Shown in pieces: positions 1 to 6,298 of a DNA stretch of 21,011 bases. The position numbers and the translations under genes are program-made. The notes under the pieces are model-generated. The model was not told the DNA's origin and did not search any database. It saw nothing but the letters and a program-made list of their open reading frames with translations. This DNA comes from a virus: IMG/VR virus record IMGVR_UViG_3300042308_001236, positions 1 through 21,011 of that record; one strand, written 5' to 3'. Numbering within the stretch: position 1 is the first letter of the stretch; every line of letters starts with the position of its first letter.

Positions 1-1
1 A

Positions 2-430
2 CTTTATGAGATGCTTTATCAAGAAATTGCAATTCCCGTTACATTTGACTATTGGCATCATACTTTCAATACTGGTGACTTATCCGAACGTGAAGCCTTC
101 TTTTTAGCACGAGAGACTTGGGATCGGCATCATGTAACCCAATGTACCCATTATTCAGAATCACGCCGTAGAGAGTCTCAAACCCTTATAGAACGCATGT
201 TTGCACATCATGGCATCTCATTAGAAGATTTGCCAAAGTGGCCAACCTTTCAAAAACAATACAAAGAATTCACAAAAATACGTGAGGCAGCACATGCAGA
301 TTATATTTTAACTACACCAAACACATATGGTGTTGATTCATTGGATATTATGGTTGAGGCCAAAGCAAAAGAGCAGGCACTATTAAATATCAATGTTGAG
401 TGTTGCAAGAACATGAAAATTTGCATGTAA
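2..430 (+). CDS. UV-damage DNA endonuclease (UVDE/UvsE type), C-terminal part
   Basis: The 5' end lies outside the window, since the frame is open from base 2 and the first ATG at 11 is probably internal. The family (TIM-barrel, metal dependent) nicks DNA 5' to UV photoproducts and so starts excision repair without UvrABC. What I see is the family's C-terminal half: IPVTFDYWHH, an ExAFFLARETW helix, THYSESRR (the family usually has a conserved H-Y-S segment here), then AHADYI and DIMVEAKAKEQALL, which match the usual AHSDYI and DVMxEAKxKExAL ending. The spacing of these blocks fits the family. The gene closes the preceding block, and a TATTTAT element follows in the gap. A related xylose-isomerase-fold enzyme is the main alternative, but the MVEAKAKEQALL end argues for UVDE. 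Confidence 0.82.
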   Translation, partial: LYEMLYQEIAIPVTFDYWHHTFNTGDLSEREAFFLARETWDRHHVTQCTHYSESRRRESQTLIERMFAHHGISLEDLPKWPTFQKQYKEFTKIREAAHADYILTTPNTYGVDSLDIMVEAKAKEQALLNINVECCKNMKICM

Positions 431-432
431 TA

Positions 433-444
433 TATTTATTAATA
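433..444 (+). promoter_or_regulatory. Recurrent TATTTAT element, candidate late promoter
   Basis: TATTTATTAATA lies in the 37-base gap before the 468 gene, 35 bases upstream of its ATG and before an AAGGA ribosome site. It is the first of six similar elements in gaps of this window. TTTAT-TAAT-ATAAA here is an interrupted palindrome. On the minus strand it reads ATAAATA, the core of the T4-type late box, but no minus-strand gene is present. Confidence 0.35.
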
Positions 445-467
445 TAAAAATAAAATTAAGGAATATT

Positions 468-707
468 ATGGCTATGAATAACAGGCCCGGCGGAAATGAT
501 GTTTTTGCACAAGACGGCGCATATTTAACAATCACAGATTTATTGCGTGGAGACACGTTTACCGTATCAATGGTAGATTTCGATATCGATGCAGATATGG
601 TTGGTCGAGTATATTTTGATGAACAAGAAATATTAGCACAAACAAATATTGAATCATATGAAGTTCTGGAAAATTTATTTTACAGTCAATATGAAATTTT
701 AAGTTAA
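468..707 (+). CDS. Hypothetical protein, 79 aa, acidic
   Basis: I do not recognise this protein. It is small and acidic, with no membrane segment or signal peptide. The middle (DLLRGDTFTVSMVDFDIDAD) alternates hydrophobic and polar residues like a small beta-barrel, and the C-terminal part (YEVLENLFYSQYEIL) is helical and aromatic. The start at 468 is set by AAGGA at 458-462, five bases before the ATG. A second ATG two codons later (MAM) is possible but further from the ribosome site. It heads a run of three tiny genes between the UV endonuclease and the HD-domain gene. Confidence 0.7.
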   Translation: MAMNNRPGGNDVFAQDGAYLTITDLLRGDTFTVSMVDFDIDADMVGRVYFDEQEILAQTNIESYEVLENLFYSQYEILS

Positions 708-727
708 CAAAAAAAAAGGAAAAGGTT

Positions 728-907
728 ATGGCACATTACAAATACAAAGCAAAACTTACTGATGATGTAGAAGATGCACGCGAAATTGTACGCGCGGCAG
801 GTAAAGCCCTCGAAGAAGGCAAAATTGATAAAGCATCATTACTTGACAATCTAGTACGAGCAATAAAGAAATTAGATTCAGCTCGTTATTATATTGACCG
901 CGAATGA
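728..907 (+). CDS. Hypothetical helical protein, 59 aa
   Basis: The reading frame runs from ATG 728 to TGA 905-907 and follows a strong purine-rich ribosome site (AAGGAAAAGG, just upstream). The product starts MAHYKYKAKLTDD and is otherwise predicted as two charged helices (DVEDAREIVRAAGKALEEGK and SLLDNLVRAIKKLDSARYY). No cysteines, membrane segment or known motif are visible. The stop overlaps the next start as ATGA, so the two small genes are probably translationally coupled. The ribosome site and coupling make it a credible gene despite its length; its function is unknown. Confidence 0.68.
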   Translation: MAHYKYKAKLTDDVEDAREIVRAAGKALEEGKIDKASLLDNLVRAIKKLDSARYYIDRE

Positions 908-1065
908 AAAAATTAATTAAAAATTTAGGTCGAGGATTTAAAAAGTTACAATGCAAATATTGTGAAACCGTTTGTCAACGGGTCGACGAAAAATCAACAG
1001 GCGTTACATGTTCAATATGTACATCTAAACTAGTAAATGGCAAAATATTGGAATTACGCAAATAA
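904..1065 (+). CDS. Small zinc-ribbon-like protein, 53 aa
   Basis: It starts at ATG 904 inside the stop of the previous gene and ends at TAA 1063-1065. It has a basic N-terminus (MKKLIKNLGRGFKKL) followed by two CxxC pairs: C17-K-Y-C20 and C36-S-I-C39, 15 residues apart, with an extra Cys at 24. This is the ligand pattern of a zinc ribbon. Such mini-proteins in phages can bind nucleic acid or RNA polymerase, but nothing here fixes the target. The gene lies three genes upstream of the late sigma factor. The zinc-binding fold is a moderate inference from the cysteine pairs; the role is unknown. Confidence 0.66.
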   Translation: MKKLIKNLGRGFKKLQCKYCETVCQRVDEKSTGVTCSICTSKLVNGKILELRK

Positions 1066-1091
1066 TTCTTTATAATTGTTATAAAACAAAT

Positions 1092-1862
1092 ATGTTAGAT
1101 GCACAAAAAATAAAAACTAATTGGGAAGAATATCGAGATAGAGTTAATTCTTTGTTTCCTACTCGTTCTTCTCAACTAAACAAACTGTATGATGAATTAG
1201 AAGAAAGAATGGTATTTATGCCAGCTTCTTCCATGGAACATTTTCATAATGCATTTTCAGGAGGATATGTAGACCATGTACTTCGAGTAATGGATTGTGC
1301 ATTAACTTTGCATGATACTTGGAGTAAATCTGGAGCAGATATGTCTGGCTATACTACGGAAGAATTGTTGTTTGCAGCAATGCATCATGATTTAGGTAAA
1401 TCAGGTTTCCCGGGTGATGGTAATGAAGTATATCAAATAGAAACATCAGATTGGCATCGTAAAAATCAAGGAAAACTTTACAAAACAAATTCAACAATTC
1501 CATTTGCAATGGTACCAGATTTATCTTTATGGTTGTTGCAAGAATATAAAGTTCATGTATCTTGGAATGAATATCAAGCTATTAAAATCCATGATGGCAT
1601 GTATGACGATGCAAATAAACCTTATTTTGTTTCTAGATCACCCCAATCAAAATTAAAAACAAATTTACCGGTTATTTTGCATCATGCAGATCACATGGCA
1701 TCTATTATAGAATATGAACGATGGAGAAACAACAAAAACGGGTCTCCTAATCATGTTTCCGAAAAAAGTAAAACACAAAAAAGTAATGGATTAAAAAACT
1801 TGGCAGAAAATAATCCACAAGTTGAACAATCAATTAGCGATATATTCAAAACATTTAATTAA
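1092..1862 (+). CDS. HD-domain (metal-dependent phosphohydrolase-like) protein
   Basis: The 256-residue product has an HD-superfamily metal-site signature: His62 (GGYVDHVLRV), His99-Asp100 (HHDLGKSG), His167 (IKIHDGMYDD) and Asp200 (LHHADHMASIIEYER). HD proteins hydrolyse phosphate esters of nucleotides or cyclic nucleotides. The substrate here cannot be told. The N-terminal 45 residues are helical, and the C-terminal 50 are a basic, low-complexity tail (NNKNGSPNHVSEKSKTQKSN) that looks disordered. No RelA/SpoT synthetase or GYP signature is visible. The gene starts after an A-rich leader without a clear Shine-Dalgarno site and sits ten bases before a membrane-protein gene. Possible roles are nucleotide-pool salvage or removal of host signalling nucleotides; both are inference. 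Confidence 0.8.
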   Translation: MLDAQKIKTNWEEYRDRVNSLFPTRSSQLNKLYDELEERMVFMPASSMEHFHNAFSGGYVDHVLRVMDCALTLHDTWSKSGADMSGYTTEELLFAAMHHDLGKSGFPGDGNEVYQIETSDWHRKNQGKLYKTNSTIPFAMVPDLSLWLLQEYKVHVSWNEYQAIKIHDGMYDDANKPYFVSRSPQSKLKTNLPVILHHADHMASIIEYERWRNNKNGSPNHVSEKSKTQKSNGLKNLAENNPQVEQSISDIFKTFN

Positions 1863-1871
1863 ACAATCATT

Positions 1872-2183
1872 ATGACATTAATAATAATATTAGTATTAGC
1901 AGCAGCTACTACGTATTTATCATATCGAGTTTGGTATTTAGCTGGAGTATTGGCTGACAATCAAGATCTAGACGAATCAAATTTAACGTATATAACTAGT
2001 CTAGAACAAAATAATCAATACATGTACACAACAATTGTTGATTGTTACAATAAAATGAAAGAGATAGATCGACTAGGAGCATTTGAGTCAGACGACGAAT
2101 CTGGAACTACCTTCCAATTATTGAATGATGTTATAACAAAATTAAAACAAGAATACGACAATGGCACGGAAGAAGAAAAGTAA
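1872..2183 (+). CDS. Single-pass membrane protein, 103 aa, unknown
   Basis: Residues 2-24 (TLIIILVLAAATTYLSYRVW) form one hydrophobic membrane-spanning segment at the extreme N-terminus. An acidic, helical, probably coiled cytoplasmic or periplasmic part follows and ends in NGTEEEK. There is no signal-peptidase cleavage motif, so an N-anchored protein is likely. Its last 23 bases overlap the start of the late sigma factor gene in another frame, which suggests translational coupling. I do not recognise the family. A spanin or holin role is not supported, because there is only one segment and no lipobox or lysis neighbours. Confidence 0.68.
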   Translation: MTLIIILVLAAATTYLSYRVWYLAGVLADNQDLDESNLTYITSLEQNNQYMYTTIVDCYNKMKEIDRLGAFESDDESGTTFQLLNDVITKLKQEYDNGTEEEK

Positions 2184-2859
2184 TAATTATTTTACAAAAA
2201 TAACAGATATAGCTATATCAGCATATAATCAATCAGCTGAGTTTCCTAGAAAGCGCGAACGCATCTATAAACGATTTATATATCCTGCATTTCTTAAAAT
2301 GGCAGAAAATTTAATAAATACTGTTAAACCCACATACATTGATTCTTCCTTTGTAGACTTGCAAACTGACTTGGTTACATATTTAACTGAACGATTAAAT
2401 AAATTTAATCCAGAAGCTGGCAAGGCATATTCATATTATACTAGAACATCATTTAATTATTTGATTGCAGAAAATCAAAAAGCGTATGCTAAACTTAAAT
2501 CAAATACATTGGAATTAAACATTGATGAACAACGCAACATTGTAACTGAAATCCATAATACCGATATGGCTGAAACGTTACGTGAATTTATGGATGCCTA
2601 TATAGAATATTGTTACAACAACTTAAATTATTTGTTCCATAACTCTACAGATATACATGTTGCAGACTCAGTTCTTCATATATTTGAAACCCGAGAAAAC
2701 ATTGACGATTTTAATAAAAAAGCATTGTATATTTTTATACGTGAACGTACCGGTTACGAGACAACTAATATAACTCGTGTTATTAAAGTTTTAAAACAAT
2801 TATATAATAACAAGTTTCAAGAATATGAACATACAAACTTTGTAAATTTGCCTTTTTGA
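2161..2859 (+). CDS. 55: Late-transcription sigma factor, T4 gp55-like
   Basis: The product (232 aa; T4 gp55 is 185 aa) would replace the host sigma factor on RNA polymerase core and direct it to late promoters. Residues about 81-111 contain KFNPEAGKAYSYYTRTSF followed by NYLIAENQKAYAK. This matches the sigma region-2 helix pattern (KFDP..GKAFSYFT...NYLI) typical of phage gp55 proteins. The N-terminus is basic (MARKKK) and the C-terminus ends in a hydrophobic tail (FVNLPF); T4 gp55 also ends in a hydrophobic sliding-clamp-binding motif, but whether this tail does the same is a guess. The ATG at 2161 overlaps the upstream gene, and the next Met lies too far inside. Candidate late elements occur throughout the window, which fits the role. 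The sigma-like core is clear; equivalence to gp55 is likely rather than proven. Confidence 0.75.
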   Translation: MARKKKSNNYFTKITDIAISAYNQSAEFPRKRERIYKRFIYPAFLKMAENLINTVKPTYIDSSFVDLQTDLVTYLTERLNKFNPEAGKAYSYYTRTSFNYLIAENQKAYAKLKSNTLELNIDEQRNIVTEIHNTDMAETLREFMDAYIEYCYNNLNYLFHNSTDIHVADSVLHIFETRENIDDFNKKALYIFIRERTGYETTNITRVIKVLKQLYNNKFQEYEHTNFVNLPF

Positions 2860-2872
2860 TATTTATATTAAA
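2860..2872 (+). promoter_or_regulatory. Recurrent TATTTATATTAAA element, candidate late promoter
   Basis: TATTTATATTAAA begins directly after the sigma factor stop codon and 25 bases before the ATG at 2885. The identical 13-mer recurs at 14650 and 16740, also before genes. On the minus strand it contains an exact TATAAATA box. TTTA-TAT-TAAA is an interrupted palindrome. Confidence 0.4.
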
Positions 2873-2884
2873 GAAGTTTACATA

Positions 2885-3313
2885 ATGGATAAAAATGATG
2901 AATTATTCAAAGGTACTAGTTTTGCAGATTTAATGTCTGATGTTTATCATAATTCTAAAAAAAAAGATAGACAAATCAATCAATTAATATCTCAACTACA
3001 ACCATTAATAAAAAATGCGTCAGATGCTACAATTATTGTTCCGCTAATTAAAGAATATTTAGATGTTGCAGTAAAAAATGACGACCACCTAGTTAAATTA
3101 ACAGCAATTGTTCAACGTTATATTTCAACCAAACAAACTATATCTGGAGCAGATGGATTACTTAGTGACGATGAAAAGCAGCAGCTTCTCAAAGTAGCTG
3201 AGCAAACATTATCATCAGAATTGCAAGATGAGTTAGATAATATTGATCATGAAGAAAAATTATTAGATCAACAAATTGCTGCAGCAAAATCTAAAATAAA
3301 CATCAAGGATTAA
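2885..3313 (+). CDS. Conserved-looking helical phage protein, 142 aa, unknown
   Basis: This all-helical acidic protein has an N-terminal DELFKGTSFADLM segment, a basic patch (NSKKKDRQ), a central helix bundle (IVPLIKEYLDVAVKNDDHLV) and a coiled-coil-like C-terminus (LDNIDHEEKLLDQQIAAAKS). I recall similar proteins beside late sigma factors in marine myoviruses but know no function for them. Its place between the sigma factor and the first baseplate gene, with its own candidate late element, fits either a transcription accessory protein (a gp33-like co-activator would be small and acidic) or a structural assembly factor. Neither is shown by a motif. It ends two bases before the next gene, so the two are probably co-transcribed. 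Confidence 0.7.
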   Translation: MDKNDELFKGTSFADLMSDVYHNSKKKDRQINQLISQLQPLIKNASDATIIVPLIKEYLDVAVKNDDHLVKLTAIVQRYISTKQTISGADGLLSDDEKQQLLKVAEQTLSSELQDELDNIDHEEKLLDQQIAAAKSKINIKD

Positions 3314-3314
3314 G

Positions 3315-4418
3315 ATGCCAATTAATACAGATATAGAATTTTATATTGGACAAGTAGTTCCATTAGAGTCAGGCCATCTAACATATAAGCCCGGTGATCA
3401 ACTAGGTAGACAAAATAAATTATTTTGTATTTCTGTACTAGTTTATGAAAGTTCTCAAGAAACTCTTATCAAAAATGTGCAGCCAATTTCAGCTAACATT
3501 AAACAAATTCCAATAATTGGAGAATCGGTATTAATAGTAAAAGGATATAATAATAACACAACTAGGACAACTAGATCGCACCAATGGTATTATTTTCCAA
3601 GTATTGGTACAATATCTAATGCAAATCACAATTACCAATCTATTCCAGTTAATTCATCAACGTTTATAGAAGATGCTAATTTTTTAAAAACTGAAATTGT
3701 TCCTAAACAACCATTTAGAGGAGACTTTTTAATTGAAGGTCGTTGGGGTAATTCTATTAGATTAGGAAGTTCGGTCAAAACAAATGAAGACGAATATACT
3801 GTTGCATCTACATGGAATAGTAATAAAGATGGTGATCCTATTATTATATTGTCTAATACACGATCTAAACCGCAAGTAAGGCCAATTGGACCACGTACCC
3901 AAGCCCAATCATCATCGGATGCTGTTAACTTACTAATGAACATAAACCCAATTGAAACATATTCAATTGAAAACGTTGAATCTGACGATGCATCTTTATA
4001 TTTAACTAGTACTCAAAACGTTAAACGATTATCATTTGGTACCAAAAAAAATCCAAATTCATTAAAAACAATGTTACCAAATGAGTCAGAATTTAAACAA
4101 TCTCAATTTATAGGTGTTGCTGATCGCATTGTTTTAAGTGCAAAAACAGATTTAGCTGTTATAAACTCGCCGCGCGGAATCATTTTAAATACCACCGGTG
4201 TAGTTAAAATTGGAAATGATTCAGCTACATCAAATCTAGTTCATGGAGACATATTATATAAAATGCTGCAACAAATTCTTAATCAACTACGTACTCCTAT
4301 TCAATGTGGTACCATGTTAGGCGGATTCACAAGTTATACAGGCGCCGCGGCAGCACAAAAACAATTAAAAACTTTGTTAAGTTCAAAATATTTTATAACA
4401 AAAAACCCGTATAAATAA
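3315..4418 (+). CDS. Baseplate hub/tail spike protein, gp5-like (no lysozyme domain)
   Basis: The 367-residue protein has an N-terminal OB-fold-like part with the gp5/VgrG pattern IPIIGESVLIVKGY (about residues 64-77) and QWYYFPSIG. A middle block (FRGDFLIEGRWGNSIRLGSS, then DPIIILSN) is one I associate with marine phage baseplate proteins. A C-terminal repetitive beta segment near residues 270-303 (DRIVLSAKTDLAVINS, GIILNTTGVVKIG) resembles the beta-helix of gp5-type spikes. The role would be the membrane-puncturing tip and centre of the baseplate. No lysozyme catalytic motif lies between the OB and beta parts, unlike T4 gp5. It precedes the gp25/gp6 wedge genes, as expected for a baseplate cluster. 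Fold assignment is moderate; the baseplate location is firmer. Confidence 0.62.
   Translation: MPINTDIEFYIGQVVPLESGHLTYKPGDQLGRQNKLFCISVLVYESSQETLIKNVQPISANIKQIPIIGESVLIVKGYNNNTTRTTRSHQWYYFPSIGTISNANHNYQSIPVNSSTFIEDANFLKTEIVPKQPFRGDFLIEGRWGNSIRLGSSVKTNEDEYTVASTWNSNKDGDPIIILSNTRSKPQVRPIGPRTQAQSSSDAVNLLMNINPIETYSIENVESDDASLYLTSTQNVKRLSFGTKKNPNSLKTMLPNESEFKQSQFIGVADRIVLSAKTDLAVINSPRGIILNTTGVVKIGNDSATSNLVHGDILYKMLQQILNQLRTPIQCGTMLGGFTSYTGAAAAQKQLKTLLSSKYFITKNPYK
4410..4417 (+). promoter_or_regulatory. Exact T4-type late box TATAAATA
   Basis: TATAAATA on the + strand lies at the very end of the upstream gene, overlapping its Tyr-Lys-stop codons, 18 bases before the ATG at 4428. This is the canonical sequence and orientation for gp55-type late promoters. 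The match could be chance in AT-rich DNA, but its place just before a start is suggestive. Confidence 0.4.
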
Positions 4419-4427
4419 AGACAAAAT

Positions 4428-5351
4428 ATGAGTGCAATAGTTCCACCATTGGATTTGATTCCAAAACTACCCGCAAAAGGCGTTAATAAATTTGTTGGTG
4501 TATTTGATAAACAAATTGATCGGTTAGTAGATCAAGTTATGAAAGTAGTACATGATTCTACAAAATTGCCGCCTAATTTAAAATGCAATGATCCTAGTAT
4601 CAAGCAAATTAAAGATCAAATTGCACAAATACAAAAACAAATTGTAACAATTCAACAACTAGTACCTAAGATACAAACAACGGTATCTACAGTTAAATCT
4701 TTAATAGCTGTTGCGCAAGGCATTAAACTAACGTTAACGGTTGCTCAATTATCAAATCCAATTACAGCACCGGTATTTATAGCTAGTCAACTCATGTTAA
4801 TACAAGATGCCGTTCTAGTTAATGCAATTACATCATTAAATTCATTATCAGCAATACCTGCAACACTACCTGGTAAACTTGCTCCATTAATTCCGCAACT
4901 AGTTGCAGCTGCCGATATTGTTGGCAATGCCTGCGGCAATGAAGAGCCTCCTTTAGATATTCCTACAGTATCTGATAATGGCGATTCTGACGGTGGTGAT
5001 GGTGATTCTAGCAATAATAACAATAATAGTTATGATGGTTTAGGTGATCGAATAGATGGCATTGACGACGTTGCTGGCTACGGTGACGCGTTAAAAACAG
5101 AATTTTATACAAAAGTCAATGTTTCAGAAGAAGACTTAGATTTTCGATCAGACACAATTGAACAACTATTAAGTCAACAACGAGATCTATTATCTTCAAT
5201 TTTAGAAGCGCCTAGTAAAGTGCATCAAACAACGGCAGCGCCAACTGGATCACTTGGTAAACTAGGAGATTATGTTATTGATAATGCCAATAAAAACATG
5301 TATGGTCCTAAATTAGAAAATGATTCTTGGGGACAACCCGTAAAATTTTAA
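4428..5351 (+). CDS. Virion structural protein with coiled coil and fibre-tip-like end
   Basis: I do not recognise the full protein (307 aa). A long heptad-like helix covers about residues 58-93 (IKQIKDQIAQIQKQIVTIQQ). Hydrophobic helices follow (ITAPVFIASQLMLIQDAVLV). A low-complexity Asp/Gly/Asn linker lies near residues 182-204 (GDSDGGDGDSSNNNNNS). The C-terminus, with GSLGKLGDYVIDNANK and NMYGPK...WG, resembles the GxxGDxYID...LYGPK segment found after collagen-like stretches in phage tail fibres. The gene lies between the hub/spike gene and the wedge genes, so it is probably a baseplate or central fibre component. It has no signal peptide. A forward TATAAATA box precedes it. Confidence 0.6.
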   Translation: MSAIVPPLDLIPKLPAKGVNKFVGVFDKQIDRLVDQVMKVVHDSTKLPPNLKCNDPSIKQIKDQIAQIQKQIVTIQQLVPKIQTTVSTVKSLIAVAQGIKLTLTVAQLSNPITAPVFIASQLMLIQDAVLVNAITSLNSLSAIPATLPGKLAPLIPQLVAAADIVGNACGNEEPPLDIPTVSDNGDSDGGDGDSSNNNNNSYDGLGDRIDGIDDVAGYGDALKTEFYTKVNVSEEDLDFRSDTIEQLLSQQRDLLSSILEAPSKVHQTTAAPTGSLGKLGDYVIDNANKNMYGPKLENDSWGQPVKF

Positions 5352-5357
5352 TACTTA

Positions 5358-5370
5358 TATTTATTATAAA
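5358..5370 (+). promoter_or_regulatory. Recurrent TATTTATTATAAA element, candidate late promoter
   Basis: The element lies in the 27-base gap between the 4428 and 5379 genes and begins 21 bases before the ATG. It is an almost perfect palindrome (TTTAT-T-ATAAA). It reads ATAAATA on the minus strand and TATAAAATA, one base longer than the T4 box, on the plus strand. Confidence 0.38.
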
Positions 5371-5378
5371 ATACTCAT

Positions 5379-5855
5379 ATGAACTCAAAAACACTTATAT
5401 TAGCACTTAAATCTGCAGTACGACAAGTTATTAAAGAAGAATTAACAGAGATTCTTCGCGAAGGTCTTCAATCTACAATCATTGAACAAAAACAACAAGT
5501 TGCTCCGCCAGTTACACAATCAAATCGGTCTCGTACACAGTTTAAAGAAAATAAATGGGCAGATATTTTAAATGAAACAAATGCAATAAATGATGATTCA
5601 GACCCAGTAACTAGTTTTGCGTCCTTAATGAATGAAGGAATTGATGAAATTAACATGACATCTAAAGATGCTCAAGGTTTTGGTATGATGCGAAACAATA
5701 TGAAACAAATGATGGGTAATGATATAGCAGCGCCGAAAATAATGGAAGATCCTGAAACAGGCAAGTTGCATGAAGTAGCTCCAGAAGTTGCACGTGCACT
5801 TACAAGAGATTATTCTGATTTGATGAAAGTTATAAATAAAAAGAAAGTAACTTAA
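5379..5855 (+). CDS. Unknown virion-associated protein with amphipathic N-terminus
   Basis: The 158-residue product begins with an amphipathic helix, LKSAVRQVIKEELTEILREG (residues 10-29). It contains several hydrophobic-x-Glu sites (IKE, LTE, LRE) of the type cut by T4-like prohead protease. The rest is polar and probably flexible, with a Met-rich patch (GFGMMRNNMKQMMGN) and a charged end (INKKKVT). I know no function. The N-terminal helix resembles those at the start of the 18354 and 18942 proteins, which may mean head targeting, though its place beside baseplate genes could equally mean a tail assembly factor. Its TAA overlaps the next ATG by one base, indicating coupling to gp25. Confidence 0.62.
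   Translation: MNSKTLILALKSAVRQVIKEELTEILREGLQSTIIEQKQQVAPPVTQSNRSRTQFKENKWADILNETNAINDDSDPVTSFASLMNEGIDEINMTSKDAQGFGMMRNNMKQMMGNDIAAPKIMEDPETGKLHEVAPEVARALTRDYSDLMKVINKKKVT
5831..5838 (+). promoter_or_regulatory. Exact T4-type late box TATAAATA inside coding end
   Basis: A forward TATAAATA lies within the last codons of the 5379 gene, 24 bases before the gp25 ATG. That spacing is usual for T4 late promoters. No gap exists between the two genes, so a promoter here would have to lie in coding sequence. Confidence 0.35.
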
Positions 5856-6298
5856 TGGCATATATTGTACAACCTGTAAATAACAAGTTTTTTAATACTA
5901 GTATTGCTGCGGGCGTTGATGTTCGATTTACCGGTAACGGATCATTTAAAATTCTTAGGACATCATATGATTTGACAATTGCACAATTAAAAAATTTATT
6001 ATTTACTAGAAAAGGAGAACGATATGGCCATCCATTATATGGTACTAATTTATTAGATATATTGTTTCAACCATCAGATGACAATATTAAACAACTTATT
6101 ACAGAAACAATTGAAGAACCAATATCAATATACATACCTGAAATAACGCTAGATGGTATTGATATTGTAACAAACCATGACGATCCTAGTTTAATACATC
6201 AAATTTTAATAACAATAAATTTCTCAGTAAATGGGGAATCTGCAATGGTATCAGTCGGATTATCGGATACTGGGTTAATTATTATACAAGGAAGCTAA
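5855..6298 (+). CDS. 25: Baseplate wedge protein, gp25-like (GPW_gp25 family)
   Basis: The 147-residue protein (T4 gp25 is 132 aa) carries the family signature at residues 48-66, LLFTRKGERYGHPLYGTNL, matching the LLLTxxGERxxxPxFG core shared by gp25, phage P2 gpW and type VI TssE. The conserved E-R pair in this core is present (E55-R56). The rest is the usual sheet/helix body (SDDNIKQLITETIEEPIS) with a C-terminal strand (ILITINFSV). In the virion it sits at the sheath-proximal tip of the baseplate wedge, beside gp6, and starts sheath assembly. It overlaps the gp6 gene by one base (TAATG), so the two are co-translated, as expected for partners. Confidence 0.93.
   Translation: MAYIVQPVNNKFFNTSIAAGVDVRFTGNGSFKILRTSYDLTIAQLKNLLFTRKGERYGHPLYGTNLLDILFQPSDDNIKQLITETIEEPISIYIPEITLDGIDIVTNHDDPSLIHQILITINFSVNGESAMVSVGLSDTGLIIIQGS

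Noticed and set aside
756-956. Minus-strand 66-codon open frame
   Set aside because: It lies opposite two coupled + strand small genes that have good ribosome signals; its product is a Leu/Phe-rich shadow and no other minus-strand gene exists.
1872-2183. Holin or spanin
   Set aside because: There is only one N-terminal membrane segment, no lipobox, and no lysin gene nearby.
3632-3943. Minus-strand 103-codon open frame within the gp5-like gene
   Set aside because: It is antisense to a well-supported gene, with no ribosome site or recognisable motif.
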